Part shown: piece after piece, positions 16,698 through 25,431 of the stretch
Position numbering within the stretch: the first letter of the stretch is position 1
Layout: every line of letters starts with the position of its first letter
NCBI GenBank assembly: GCA_964462515.1
Contig: CAYWXK010000006.1
Span: 1-64,000, forward strand
Reading direction: 5' to 3'
DNA length: 64,000 nucleotides
Source: CAYWXK01 sp964462515
Lineage (GTDB): Bacteria; Planctomycetota; Phycisphaerae; Sedimentisphaerales; Anaerobacaceae
Notes under the pieces: generated by a model
Told to the model about the DNA's origin: nothing
Database searches by the model: none
Seen by the model: only the letters and a program-made list of their open reading frames with translations
Position numbers and translations under genes: made by a program

Positions 16698-17555
16698 TCA
16701 CAATTTCTGTTTTAGGCGTTCTGATTTAGTGGCTTTTTTGAGTGTGCGTTTTTCTTTGCGTGTTAAACTGTGCAGGCCGGAGTCGGAGACCTTCTGGAGA
16801 ATGCGGTCAAGCTCCACTTGCAGATTGTGTCGCGCAGCCATTTTCCTTTCCCATAGGCCGGTTCGTATTTTCAGGCCAAGTTTATTTCGCCAGGATTGCG
16901 ATAGCGCGTAAGCGGCACCTGCTGCCATACCGCCGAGATGAGCGGCTTCGCCGCCAGCGTTTTCACTCGTAGCAATACCAGCGATAGCAATTAGAATCAA
17001 TATGACAGCAACTACTCTGATAGGCAGAGGAAAGAAATAGAAAATCATAACTATATTGGGGAACATTATGGCGCAGGCAGCCAATACGCCGAGTATGGCT
17101 CCTGAGGCCCCTATCAGAGGAAGAACACCCCATACCGGGTGGGGAGAGATTATTTTCAACGCCAGTAAGATTGGATAAAGCAAGCCGCCCACCATACCGC
17201 AGCAAAGATAAAAGACCAAAAACTTTCTGCTGCCCCAATGCCGTTCGAGGATTGAGCCGAGAGAATACAGGACAATCATATTAAAGAGTATGTGAAAGAT
17301 ATCGCCGTGTAGAAACTGGTATGTTACCAGCCGCCATAGCTGGAGCGTTAACCAGAGCGAGGCTGGATAAACTGCAAACCAGGATTTCAAGAGCAAATCG
17401 CCTCCCAGAATCTGGGCAAAATATACGACTGCGTTAATAATCAGCAGCCACTTGACAACCGGGGTAAGTTGCGGGAAGCCTATCCGCAACTGCGGTGCAT
17501 AGCCGGACTGCGACTGGTAACTATCCTGCGTGTAATCTCTATCGTAAAGGCCCAT
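16698..17555 (-). CDS. Rhomboid-family intramembrane serine protease
   Basis: 285 residues with six or so TM segments. The catalytic dyad is visible: Ser151 in GASGAILG and His206 in AAHLGGMAAG, with the supporting HxxxN (H88, N92) in FHILFNM. Rhomboids cleave TM segments of client proteins inside the bilayer. The cytosolic N terminus (about 30 residues, Tyr/Gln-rich) and the basic C-terminal tail are extra. No client is evident nearby. The lgt gene lies upstream on the same strand, about 300 bases away, so the two are probably transcribed separately. Confidence 0.92.
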   Translation of the reverse strand: MGLYDRDYTQDSYQSQSGYAPQLRIGFPQLTPVVKWLLIINAVVYFAQILGGDLLLKSWFAVYPASLWLTLQLWRLVTYQFLHGDIFHILFNMIVLYSLGSILERHWGSRKFLVFYLCCGMVGGLLYPILLALKIISPHPVWGVLPLIGASGAILGVLAACAIMFPNIVMIFYFFPLPIRVVAVILILIAIAGIATSENAGGEAAHLGGMAAGAAYALSQSWRNKLGLKIRTGLWERKMAARHNLQVELDRILQKVSDSGLHSLTRKEKRTLKKATKSERLKQKL

Positions 17556-17862
17556 CTGTTTTAATAAATCCGAAGCACGAAACTCGAAATCCGAAATTCA
17601 AAACAAATCTGAAACAATTACGGTGTGCACAGCACACCCTACCAAGCTCGAAACTCACACATAAGTTGCGCTATAGTAATAAATAATATCGTAAATACGT
17701 GAAAATGTTCAATGAAAAAAGGGCTGGTTAAAATGACTTTGGGTAATAAAAGCGATTAGAGTGGGATATCCCACTGCGGATTGAGCTGGCAGGGATTTTA
17801 CCTATCAAGAGAGAAGTAAAATAAGAGTAATTCCGCCATTGGCGGACAAGAACAAGTTCTAT
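17556..17862. other. Spacer with REP hairpin and palindrome
   Basis: Contains an AAATCCGAA-type text repeat (17565-17600), the hairpin GGTGTGC/GCACACC (17622-17638) followed by CTACCAAGCTCGA, a perfect 16-bp palindrome AGTGGGATATCCCACT (17760-17775), and a TCCGCC/GGCGGA hairpin (17831-17845) that could end lgt. The CTACCAAGCTCGA flank is shared with the element inserted in folK at 23529-23598. Confidence 0.6.
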
Positions 17863-18840
17863 TCAGTCCGGCGAAATTTTGTCCGACCTCATTTTCTGGA
17901 ATACGGCCACCAGGACTATCCCAAAGGCCAGCATAGGGACAGCGATAAGCTGAGAGACCGTCAGGCCATCGAGTTCAAACGGGTTGTCATCACGAATAAA
18001 CTCCATAAAGAATCGTGCTATGGAATAAAGTATGAACATCAGGGCAAATGTCTGGCCTGGTTTGGTGAGAAACTTGCCGGCGTTCTTTGAACGCTCTGCG
18101 TTTTGTGAGCGGCGCCAGAACAAATAAAGTATTAAACACAAAATGGCGGCCTTGGCAGAGGAATAAAGCTGGGTCGGGTGGATGGGTAAACAGCGGAACT
18201 TACCGGAAGTGACTTCGGCTTTTTGCCGGTCGTTCAAATCTTCATAAGGTTTTAGGTATCGTGTTCCGTTTGCGTCGGCGTAGGTGAAATACTCGGAAGG
18301 CAATTGCAGATGTGGGTTGGGTCGATTTCTTTTGAGGTTGGGATTTATCTGGCTGTAATAGGCCAAGGAGTCATAAGGGAAGCGGACGCCCCAGGGAAGG
18401 TTTGTCGGCTTACCATAGCAGCAGCCAAACAAAAAGCAGCCGATTCTGCCGAAGACGAGCGCCAGCACCAGGCCGATTGCGAGGACATCGAGATAACGGC
18501 GGACAGGAAGTTTGTGATACAAAAGATAAAATAAAATAATGATAATAGCAAGGACGACACCGCCTAAAAGCTCCAGCCCCCCCTGCTGAATAGCAAAGAC
18601 CGAGAGGAGATTATCGCGGAAGTTGTCGAAGTAATGGATTACATAAAACAGGCGTGCACCAGCTACGCCGCCTATAAGAGAATATAGTGCGGCGTTGGTG
18701 ATATACTGCGGGTTCGGTGTGAAGCTGCGGCTGAGGCGCCGAATCAGCGAGACGGCGGCGAGAAAGCCGATGACCATCATCAGGCCATAACTTTTTATGG
18801 TCAAGTGAACGAAAGGTATCTTGAATAGTTCAGGATGCAT
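17863..18840 (-). CDS. lgt: Prolipoprotein diacylglyceryl transferase
   Basis: 325 residues, seven TM segments. Lgt transfers diacylglycerol from phosphatidylglycerol to the lipobox cysteine of prolipoproteins. Family signs are YGLMMVIGFLA near the start, GGVAGARLFYV, the signature block FGRIGCFLFGCCYGKP with the essential Arg, and IHPTQLYSS near the end. The signature contains three Cys where many Lgt proteins have Asn/Glu, a variant common outside proteobacteria. The window encodes several candidate substrates (lipoproteins at 33105, 44341 and 61499). Confidence 0.93.
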   Translation of the reverse strand: MHPELFKIPFVHLTIKSYGLMMVIGFLAAVSLIRRLSRSFTPNPQYITNAALYSLIGGVAGARLFYVIHYFDNFRDNLLSVFAIQQGGLELLGGVVLAIIIILFYLLYHKLPVRRYLDVLAIGLVLALVFGRIGCFLFGCCYGKPTNLPWGVRFPYDSLAYYSQINPNLKRNRPNPHLQLPSEYFTYADANGTRYLKPYEDLNDRQKAEVTSGKFRCLPIHPTQLYSSAKAAILCLILYLFWRRSQNAERSKNAGKFLTKPGQTFALMFILYSIARFFMEFIRDDNPFELDGLTVSQLIAVPMLAFGIVLVAVFQKMRSDKISPD

Positions 18841-18872
18841 TGCTCGTGATTCGCCGCTCGTATTTCGTGAAA

Positions 18873-18898
18873 CCCGCCGTAAGACGGCGGGCTAAATA
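18873..18898. repeat. REP-like hairpin with GCTAAATA flank
   Basis: CCCGCCGT/ACGGCGGG (3-nt loop) followed by GCTAAATA. The same stem and flank occur inverted at 32067-32092 and 32923-32948. Other stems with the same flank are at 22499-22525, 33482-33527 and 34894-34921. Confidence 0.75.
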
Positions 18899-18914
18899 TT
18901 TCCCTTGTTCCCTG

Positions 18915-19271
18915 TCATTTTCGCTCAATTATTTTATTATCTTTGTCGAGGATAACGATTTTGGGTTTTACCTTCGTGGCTTCATCAGGCGTATAAAGGC
19001 CGAAACTAAAAACAATAATAGTGTCTTTTGATCTTACCAAGCGGGCGGCTGGACCAAGGATGATGACCTTGCCTGAGTTAGCTTCTGCGGGCACGGCGTA
19101 GGTCTCAAGCCGATTGCCATTATTTAGGTCTGCGACGAGAACAAACTCGTGGGGCAAGATACCGGCTGCTTCCAACAGCGTGGAATCAATTGCGATGCTG
19201 CCGGCATAGTGCAGATTCGCATCGGTTACCCTTGCACCGTGCAGTTTACTTTTTAGTATTTTTACAAACAT
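18915..19271 (-). CDS. panD: Aspartate 1-decarboxylase
   Basis: 118 residues from ATG 19271; the longer frame uses TTG. PanD makes beta-alanine from aspartate for pantothenate and CoA. It is a self-cleaving pyruvoyl enzyme, and the cleavage site is exactly where expected: Gly24-Ser25 in HYAGSIAIDS. The start MFVKILKSKLHGARVT and the later NGNRLETYAV also fit the family. PanC, which uses the beta-alanine, is encoded at 20820. The FG-GAP gene lies between them on the other strand, so the two pan genes are not one operon. Confidence 0.95.
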   Translation of the reverse strand: MFVKILKSKLHGARVTDANLHYAGSIAIDSTLLEAAGILPHEFVLVADLNNGNRLETYAVPAEANSGKVIILGPAARLVRSKDTIIVFSFGLYTPDEATKVKPKIVILDKDNKIIERK

Positions 19272-19382
19272 TTTTCGCAACTCGTAGTATCGACCAGCAA
19301 GTTAAAATTATACAATTTTATTTGTCCATGTCTATCAAGAAGTTTTTGTAGTTGGGATGAAAAGGAAATGCTGAATTTTTGT

Positions 19383-19411
19383 TTGACGCGCTGCCCCCAA
19401 AGTAGTATTAT
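19383..19411 (+). promoter_or_regulatory. Candidate promoter for the FG-GAP gene
   Basis: TTGACG (19383-19388) and TATTAT (19406-19411) with a 17-base spacer, about 90 bases before the start at 19507. One mismatch in each hexamer. Confidence 0.5.
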
Positions 19412-19506
19412 TTTGGTGCAGCCGTTCCAGGCAGGTTCTTAAACAATACAATTAAGGGAGCGGCTATGAACTCGATGATTAAAAACATTTTTTGGAGGTA
19501 TAAGTC

Positions 19507-20685
19507 ATGACCAAAACAGTCGTAGTCCTGATTGTTGTTGCGCTGGGCCTGGGTCTGCTTACGCTGGCCGCCGGCCCGGCGAAGGAAACCGTACCCTTCC
19601 CGGAGTTCAAGTATCACGAGGTCGGCAGGGGCGGGAGCAACCTGAGCCAGACCTCGCTGGTGGACATTGACCGCGACGGGGACCTGGACTGGGTGCTCGG
19701 TCAGCAAAACGGCGACATCTGGTGGTTCGAATACGTCGGTCCAGACAATTGGGTTCGCCACAAGCTCGGCGACAAGACGCCGACCGAGGCCGGCGGCACG
19801 GCCTTCGACGTGGACGGCGACGGGTGGATTGACCAGGTCTCCGGCGGGGCCTGGTACCACAACACAGGCAAACCTCGCGAGCAGGAGTTCATCAAGTACC
19901 TCAACGGCGCCATGGCCGGTGCCCATGACAACGTCGCCGCCGACATTGACGGCGACGGGAAACTCGAAGTCGTGGCACTCTGGGACAAGCAGGGCCTTTT
20001 CTGGTACAAGATTCCCGCTGATCCGACCAAGGAATGGACCGCCCACAGGATCGCGGATGGCGTGCACGGGGCCATCGGCCCTCACGGCGTAGTCGACCTC
20101 GATGGAGACGGTGACGTCGATATTGTGCGGACCAACGTCTGGTTCGAGAACAAGGACGGCAAGGGGACCGAGTGGGTCGAGCACAGAGCATTCGATTTCG
20201 GCCTGACCGGCGTGCCGCTGCCGCTCACAACGCGGTCGTACGTGGTGGACCTCGACAAGGACGGTGACATGGACGTCATCATGAGCGAGTGCGACTGTGA
20301 CCGCGGGCGGCTCGCCTGGTTCGAGAACAAGGACGGCAAGGGCAGGGAGTGGGTCCGACACATCATCGCCGAGACGGACCAGGACCTGCATTCGCTGTGC
20401 TTGGCGGACTTTGACCTCGACGGCGACCTGGACATCTTCTCCGGCGGCTCGGGGCCGTTCTCAAAGGCCCCGCCGCGGTGGATCATCTGGGAAAACCTGG
20501 ACGACAAGGGCGGCGCCTGGAAGGAGCACACGATTCTCGAGGGCAAGCGCTGCCACGAAGCTGTGGCGGGGGATGTGGACGGCGACGGTGACATCGACAT
20601 CTGCGCGAAGCCCTGGGCGGGCGATTTCCCATATATTTACATGGAGAATCTTCTGAAGAGCCCCGCGGACCGGACGAATAAGTGA
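19507..20685 (+). CDS. Exported FG-GAP/VCBS repeat protein
   Basis: 392 residues from ATG 19507 behind GGAGG. A signal peptide (VVVLIVVALGLGLLTLAAG) is followed by six or seven blades of about 55 residues, each carrying a DxDxDGDxD calcium loop (DIDRDGDLD, DVDGDGWID, DIDGDGKLE, DLDGDGDVD, DLDKDGDMD, DFDLDGDLD, DVDGDGDID). This predicts a calcium-stabilised beta-propeller outside the cytoplasm; the substrate is unknown. Base composition is clearly more GC-rich than its neighbours, with third positions almost all G or C, so it may be a recent arrival. It separates panD from panC. The long open frames on its opposite strand result from this composition. Confidence 0.88.
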   Translation: MTKTVVVLIVVALGLGLLTLAAGPAKETVPFPEFKYHEVGRGGSNLSQTSLVDIDRDGDLDWVLGQQNGDIWWFEYVGPDNWVRHKLGDKTPTEAGGTAFDVDGDGWIDQVSGGAWYHNTGKPREQEFIKYLNGAMAGAHDNVAADIDGDGKLEVVALWDKQGLFWYKIPADPTKEWTAHRIADGVHGAIGPHGVVDLDGDGDVDIVRTNVWFENKDGKGTEWVEHRAFDFGLTGVPLPLTTRSYVVDLDKDGDMDVIMSECDCDRGRLAWFENKDGKGREWVRHIIAETDQDLHSLCLADFDLDGDLDIFSGGSGPFSKAPPRWIIWENLDDKGGAWKEHTILEGKRCHEAVAGDVDGDGDIDICAKPWAGDFPYIYMENLLKSPADRTNK

Positions 20686-20819
20686 CAGCCGCCTGCACGG
20701 CATTCGCTTTTTTAGTGAGTATTTTTGACAGAGTAGTCTTATTTCTTTACAGCACGAATTGAAAAACGGCGGCCGTGGAGCCATCCCGATTATTCACTAT
20801 TTCCCCCAAAGAAAAAGAT

Positions 20820-21674
20820 TCATAATTTGGACTCATCAATCAGAATGTTGTCAATCAGGCGGGTGGGGCCGATTTTGACGGCGACGGCAGCGAGGACTCT
20901 GCCGGCAATTTTATCTATATTCTGGAGCGTTTCGGCGTCAACGATACTAATGTACTGGATTTTAGAGGACGGAATCCAGCGCAGTATTTTGCGTATCGCA
21001 GAAGTGATTTTTTTTGTGTCCCTGGTCCCCTGCTTTATCATTTGCCGGCACTTCTGAAGCGATTTGTAGATATATGCTGCATCCTTTTTCTGCTGCGGCG
21101 TAAGATATTGATTTCTGCTGCTCATAGCCAGGCCGTTTTTCTCACGCACTGTTGGGCAGACAACAATCTTTAACGGTATATTCAAATCTGCAACCATTCG
21201 CTTGATAATGATTGCCTGCTGGGCATCCTTCTGGCCAAAATATGCAATATCGGGAAGAACGATATTAAATAACTTGGCGCAGACGGTGGCCACGCCGCGA
21301 AAGTGTCCTTGGCGGAATTTTCCGCAGAGCGGCTCACTAAGTTTTTCGACATCAACCCATGTGAGGTTTTCACTGCCGTACATCCCCTTCGGGGTCGGAG
21401 CAAAAATGACATCAACCCCTGCTTCCCTGCACATCTTCAGGTCGGCTTCAAGAGGCCTGGGATATTTTTTGAAATCCTCTTTTGGACCGAATTGTGTAGG
21501 ATTGACAAAGATACTGACGACGACAAAGTCGCATTTTTTCTTCGCGGCTTCAATCAGCGAGATGTGGCCTTTATGAAGCGCACCCATTGTCGGAACAAAG
21601 CCGATTGTTTTGCTGGCCCTACGAGCGGCTTTAATCAAGCGTCTGATAGATTCTATTGTTTTTGCAATTTTCAT
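20820..21674 (-). CDS. panC: Pantothenate synthetase (pantoate-beta-alanine ligase)
   Basis: 284 residues, the normal length. PanC joins pantoate and beta-alanine using ATP through a pantoyl-adenylate. Motifs: FVPTMGALHKGH (first nucleotide-binding HxGH), VSIFVNPTQFGPKEDF, YFGQKDAQQ, and MSSRNQYL (KMSKS-like loop). The start MKIAKTIESIRRLIKAARR is good for the family. A second, diverged copy of the first 17 or so codons lies at 22405-22456, on the other side of the small gene pair at 21847-22339. Confidence 0.96.
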   Translation of the reverse strand: MKIAKTIESIRRLIKAARRASKTIGFVPTMGALHKGHISLIEAAKKKCDFVVVSIFVNPTQFGPKEDFKKYPRPLEADLKMCREAGVDVIFAPTPKGMYGSENLTWVDVEKLSEPLCGKFRQGHFRGVATVCAKLFNIVLPDIAYFGQKDAQQAIIIKRMVADLNIPLKIVVCPTVREKNGLAMSSRNQYLTPQQKKDAAYIYKSLQKCRQMIKQGTRDTKKITSAIRKILRWIPSSKIQYISIVDAETLQNIDKIAGRVLAAVAVKIGPTRLIDNILIDESKL

Positions 21675-21846
21675 TTTATTCCTGCCACAAAGACACTAAG
21701 ACACGAAACTATAATAATTTTAACCACCGATTTCGCGGATTTCACGGAATTTTTTGAATACACCTATAAAAAGCATAAAGATCGCCTGGAAGTTTGAGGA
21801 TTTTATGCTTGACAACCCACATCATTTTTCTAATGATGGTCTCAGA

Positions 21847-22131
21847 ATGAATATAATATACACATCCCATCTGAAATTTCGATTAAAGGTAAGAAATATA
21901 CCATTTTCTTTGCCGAAAAAAATTTTCAAAGAAGCAAAGGAGCATTATTACGATAGTTTAACCGGCCATTATGTGGCAGTTCATAAACTCAAGTTCAACA
22001 ATAAAATAAGAGAGTTCGCCTTAACGTATGACAACAAGGAAGATGTGATAGAAATAATTACGATTCACCCATTAAAAGCTTACCAGAAAATAACCCGAAT
22101 AAACTCGGGGAGGTGGCAAAAATATGAGTAA
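21847..22131 (+). CDS. Small toxin-like protein paired with DUF2283
   Basis: 94 residues from ATG 21847 (MNIIYTSHLKFRL); an in-frame ATG at 21805 is possible but is read mostly through non-conserved DNA. The protein is basic: SHLKFRLKVRNIPFSLPKKIF, then HYYDSLTGHYVAVHKL, and ends ITIHPLKAYQKITRINSGRW. I recognise this as the usual upstream partner of DUF2283 proteins in many environmental bacteria. Its size and pairing are those of a type II toxin, but activity is unproven. It overlaps the next gene by 8 bases. The pair lies between panC and a duplicated fragment of the panC start. Confidence 0.7.
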   Translation: MNIIYTSHLKFRLKVRNIPFSLPKKIFKEAKEHYYDSLTGHYVAVHKLKFNNKIREFALTYDNKEDVIEIITIHPLKAYQKITRINSGRWQKYE

Positions 22132-22339
22132 GAAATCACAAATTACTTACGATTACGAATCAGATGTCCTTTACATCGTAGCTAAGAAAACTGTGGAAGA
22201 AGAATTTGTAGAGGTTGCTCCGGGCATAAATGTAGAGCTTGACGATAAAGGACAGGTGATTGGGATAGAAATCCTGAACGCCTCAAAATGCTTAAAGCCC
22301 ATCGCCAAACCTTTATATAAAAATATGCAGATGGCTTAA
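22124..22339 (+). CDS. DUF2283 family protein, probable antitoxin partner
   Basis: 71 residues. DUF2283 features: ITYDYESDVLYI at the start, VEVAPGINVELDDKGQVIGIEILNAS in the middle. Such proteins are commonly encoded just after a small basic partner, as here, with overlapping frames. An antitoxin role is inferred from the pairing. The stop is followed within 70 bases by the panC fragment. Confidence 0.8.
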   Translation: MSKKSQITYDYESDVLYIVAKKTVEEEFVEVAPGINVELDDKGQVIGIEILNASKCLKPIAKPLYKNMQMA

Positions 22340-22404
22340 AAAACACCGTATTTTAAATCTCCCGTAAGGGATCCTGTGGATTGTGGTGAGCTTGTCTGCA
22401 CTGC

Positions 22405-22456
22405 GTGCGGCCTTTACCAGACGTCTGACCGATTTTATTGTTTTTTCAACTTTCAT
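22405..22456 (-). pseudogene. Fragment of the panC 5' end
   Basis: Read on the minus strand from ATG at 22456 this gives MKVEKTIKSVRRLVKAAR, against MKIAKTIESIRRLIKAAR in the intact PanC. Over 50 bases I count 10 mismatches and no gap, and the changes are mainly conservative at protein level. Homology fades after codon 17. The fragment has the same orientation as panC and lies 782 bases from its start, with the toxin/DUF2283 pair between. Confidence 0.85.
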
Positions 22457-22498
22457 TTTTTAATGATGCTTTGATTACCGTTACTGTGTTACATCAGA

Positions 22499-22525
22499 CC
22501 CGCGGTGAAACCGCAGGCTAAATAT
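22499..22525. repeat. REP-like hairpin with GCTAAATA flank
   Basis: CCCGCGGT and ACCGCAGG form an imperfect stem around GAA, followed by GCTAAATA, the flank shared with the other hairpins of this set. It lies just past the end of the folK fusion gene. Confidence 0.6.
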
Positions 22526-22538
22526 TATTGAATATGAC

Positions 22539-23690
22539 CTATTTATTGTCCACTATTGCCACATAATTTTTTATTTGATTTGCCAGACGGTTGATATCGG
22601 CGGGTTTGGTGCAGTCGAAGTTTGAGACAGATAGGCGAATCACGGGGCAGGTCTTCCAGCGGGTAAAGAGATGCTGGTGGCCGACAGCGAGGGCATCTAA
22701 AAATTGCAGTTTTATCCTCTGTTCATAAGGACGATTACGCTTGTGGATGCGCTGGAGGCATTTTTGAGAGGAATCCTGCATATATATTATCAGAACAGGC
22801 GGGGCGACTTTTTCGGCAAACTGGGGATAAATTTTTTTGTATAAAGCAAGCTGCTGAAAGTTAAGAAGCAGGTTTGCGTAGATAAGCTCTTTATCAAAGA
22901 AATAGTCGCTGACGATAATCCGGCCTGATTGGAGGGTGTCTCGGTTCAACTGTTTTGTTCTGGCGGTTAGAAAGTATAGTTGTGAATTCAGCGCTAATTC
23001 ATATTTACCGGCATAGACCTCGGGTAAGAAAGGATTTTGGTCGTAGGGTTCGAGGAGGAGCTTGCAGCGTAATTTTTTTGATAGTTTTTTTGCGAGGGTG
23101 GTTTTGCCGACGCCGATAATGCCGGCGATACTTATCAGTTGCGGCAAATTTGGATTGAGGACGAAATCGCAGCCGACGAGGCGGTCGGCCAATTCGCTAA
23201 CGGATTCTTTCATAACAGGGTGGAGCAGATTGGGATTTAGCTGACGGAGGCCCTTGAGAACAAATGAGCGCAGGTGCATCTGGGGATGAGGAATGGTAAG
23301 GTGAGGCAATCTTTTAATTTCCTGGCCAAAGAGCAAGAGGTCAAGGTCGACGGTTCTCGGCGCCCATTTTTCTCTCGCTATTCTGCCGAGTTTTTTTTCG
23401 ATGTGGGTGAGCATCTTGTGCAAAGATTGTGCAGTTAGAGTGGTTTTAATTTCGGCAACTGCGTTTAGGTAATTGGGCTGATCCATCTGTGCCAGAGGTG
23501 CAGTTTCGATTATTTTACTTACTCTTGTAAGCTCGACCTGGTTGGTACAGCGATTGTGGTGTGCAAAGCACACCCTACCAAGCTCGACCTGGTTGGTATT
23601 AGTTAACAACCTAAGGGCATTTTTTATGAATCTTTTTCTATTGCCTAAGTTGCTTCCGAGAGCGATGTAAGCGGTAGTTGGCTTCTTCAT
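22539..23690 (-). CDS. folK: Fusion of HPPK (FolK) and deoxynucleoside kinase
   Basis: 383 residues. Residues 1-175 are 6-hydroxymethyl-7,8-dihydropterin pyrophosphokinase: YIALGSNLGNR, TAPLAQMDQPNYLNAV, WAPRTVDLDLLLFG. This enzyme supplies the substrate for FolP, which is encoded at 46624. Residues 183-383 are a deoxynucleoside kinase: P-loop GIIGVGKTT (190-198), EPYDQNPFLPEVY, the DYFFDKELIYA lid-side region and KRNRPYEQ. The same fusion is known from Bacteroidetes. Residues 37-53 are an extra 17-residue insertion encoded by a palindromic repeat with 19-bp direct repeats; without it the HPPK sequence is normal. Confidence 0.9.
   Translation of the reverse strand: MKKPTTAYIALGSNLGNRKRFIKNALRLLTNTNQVELGRVCFAHHNRCTNQVELTRVSKIIETAPLAQMDQPNYLNAVAEIKTTLTAQSLHKMLTHIEKKLGRIAREKWAPRTVDLDLLLFGQEIKRLPHLTIPHPQMHLRSFVLKGLRQLNPNLLHPVMKESVSELADRLVGCDFVLNPNLPQLISIAGIIGVGKTTLAKKLSKKLRCKLLLEPYDQNPFLPEVYAGKYELALNSQLYFLTARTKQLNRDTLQSGRIIVSDYFFDKELIYANLLLNFQQLALYKKIYPQFAEKVAPPVLIIYMQDSSQKCLQRIHKRNRPYEQRIKLQFLDALAVGHQHLFTRWKTCPVIRLSVSNFDCTKPADINRLANQIKNYVAIVDNK
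23529..23598. repeat. 51-bp palindromic element inserted in frame in folK
   Basis: The 19-bp sequence AAGCTCGACCTGGTTGGTA occurs at 23529-23547 and again at 23580-23598, exactly 51 bases apart. Between them is the hairpin GGTGTGC/GCACACC (23558-23574) followed by CTACC. The unit adds 17 codons, and TNQVEL appears twice in the protein. The hairpin and its CTACCAAGCTCGA flank also occur in intergenic DNA at 17622-17653, so this is a dispersed element that entered the gene with a target duplication or by unequal repeat growth. Confidence 0.85.
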
Positions 23691-23814
23691 TTGAAGTAAC
23701 CCAAAATCCTAAACAAGTCAGACACGGATTAACACAGATTAACACTGATTTTTATAAGTCAGGATTCCTGCTCCCTCGACCCTGCTCGGGACAGGTTTCG
23801 CAGGAATGACAATA

Positions 23815-25044
23815 CTATACACTATTCGCAAAACGTTGTAGGGCTTCTTTGACTTCATCCGGTTTTGCGAAGGCGGAAAGACGAAAGTAGCCTTCGCCTG
23901 ATGGGCCGAAGCCGGCGCCGGGCGTTACAACGACATTAGCTTTTTGCAAAAGTATATCAAAGAAGTCCCAGGAGCTGAAGCCATCCGGTGTTTTTACCCA
24001 GAGATACGGTGCGTTCACACCGCCATAGACTTTATAGCCCAGTTCGGCCAGGGACTCACGTATCAAGGCAGCGTTGCTCATATAGATATTGATAATCCGG
24101 CGGACTTGTTTTTTACCTTCGGCGGTGTAAGTAGCGGCGGCGGCAACCTGAGAGACGTAAGAAGCACCGTTGAATTTGGTGCAGTGGCGTCTATTCCATA
24201 AGGGATTGACTTCAACCGCCCTGCCATTTTTCGTATAGGCCTTTAATTGTTTCGGCACAACGGTATAAGCACATCGGACACCGGTAAAGCCGGCGGTTTT
24301 GGAGAAACTTCGGAACTCAATGGCAACATCTTTTGCGCCCTCAATTTCATAAATTGAATGGGGGAAACAAGAGTCGGTGATAAATGCTTCATAAGCGGCG
24401 TCAAAAAGGATTATTGCCTTTTTTTTGCGGGCAAAATCGACCCACTTTTTCAGGGTTTCTTTGGCGGCAACTGCTCCTGTGGGATTGTTCGGGAAACACA
24501 GATAAATAATATCAACAGGGACAGTTGGAAGGTCAGGGATGAAATTATTTTGCTCGGTGCAGGGCATATAGACGATTTTTTCATACTGGCCTGTTTTATC
24601 GGCAGGGCCGGTCCTACCTGCCATTACGTTAGTATCGACATAAACCGGATATACAGGGTCTGTTACGGCTACAATATTATCCAGGCCGAATATCTCCTGG
24701 ATGTTGCCGGTATCACATTTAGCGCCATCGCTAATAAAGACTTCAGTCGGGTCTAAATTGACGCCGCGTGCTTTGAAGTCATTTTCGATTATCGCCTCGA
24801 TGAGAAAGTCGTAGCCCTGTTCGGGGCCATAGCCGTGGAAGGTCTGGGCATCGGCAAGGTCATCGACTGCTTTTTTCATTGCCTTGATAACAGCCGCAGG
24901 CAAAGGCTGCGTAACATCGCCAATCCCCAGGCTGATAATTTTTGCATCGGGATTTTTGGCCTGGAAGGAGCGGACGCGTCGGCTGATTTCCGGAAAGAGG
25001 TAGCCAGCTTTTAGTTTCAGAAAGTTTTCATTAATTGTTACCAT
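23815..25044 (-). CDS. dapL: LL-diaminopimelate aminotransferase
   Basis: 409 residues. DapL converts tetrahydrodipicolinate directly to LL-diaminopimelate with glutamate as amino donor, a short lysine and peptidoglycan route found in plants, Chlamydiae and planctomycetes. Family sequence is unmistakable: [53 protein letters not shown], and the PLP lysine in [21 protein letters not shown] is also present. It is monocistronic in this window. Confidence 0.96.
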   Translation of the reverse strand: MVTINENFLKLKAGYLFPEISRRVRSFQAKNPDAKIISLGIGDVTQPLPAAVIKAMKKAVDDLADAQTFHGYGPEQGYDFLIEAIIENDFKARGVNLDPTEVFISDGAKCDTGNIQEIFGLDNIVAVTDPVYPVYVDTNVMAGRTGPADKTGQYEKIVYMPCTEQNNFIPDLPTVPVDIIYLCFPNNPTGAVAAKETLKKWVDFARKKKAIILFDAAYEAFITDSCFPHSIYEIEGAKDVAIEFRSFSKTAGFTGVRCAYTVVPKQLKAYTKNGRAVEVNPLWNRRHCTKFNGASYVSQVAAAATYTAEGKKQVRRIINIYMSNAALIRESLAELGYKVYGGVNAPYLWVKTPDGFSSWDFFDILLQKANVVVTPGAGFGPSGEGYFRLSAFAKPDEVKEALQRFANSV

Positions 25045-25431
25045 ACTTAAACCTCGATTCCACCTCCGGCGGATAAATCTCGATTCTTGTTACTGGTTAA
25101 TTGGTGAGTGGTTAATTAGTTAATTGGTTAACTTGTAATTGGTTAAATGGTTAATTAACTACTCATCATAAAAACTCAACCGGAGTGAGCAATTGTATTG
25201 TCGATGAAGCTGTTGGTCAAGAGCGATAATTAAGGCAAAAGGAAAAAGTGAAAAGGCAAGCGGAAGAAATGATTTAATTTTTTTCTTTTTTAGGAGATAG
25301 AGGTAGGTTATAATAATGTGTCAAACGGAAAGATGAAATGCATTCCCGTCTGTTCGGCAGCGATTGGGGCAGGCATTGCACGGGAATAACATAGAAAAAC
25401 GCAGGAATGGAATTTTTGAAAGGATTATGCG
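25045..25431. other. AT-rich spacer with TTAATTGG repeats
   Basis: Dominated by degenerate GGTTAATTGGTT units (25094-25158). The same words recur at 57015-57050 and, inverted, near 3985-4010. A TATAAT-like AGGTTATAAT at 25305-25314 could be a -10 for the TAT-exported protein, but no -35 is seen. No gene. Confidence 0.5.

Noticed and set aside
19408..20391. Long open frames on the minus strand and other frames of the FG-GAP gene
   Set aside because: The GC-rich third positions of the real gene open the other frames. The antisense products are valine- and proline-rich without domains, while the plus frame has a signal peptide and calcium loops.
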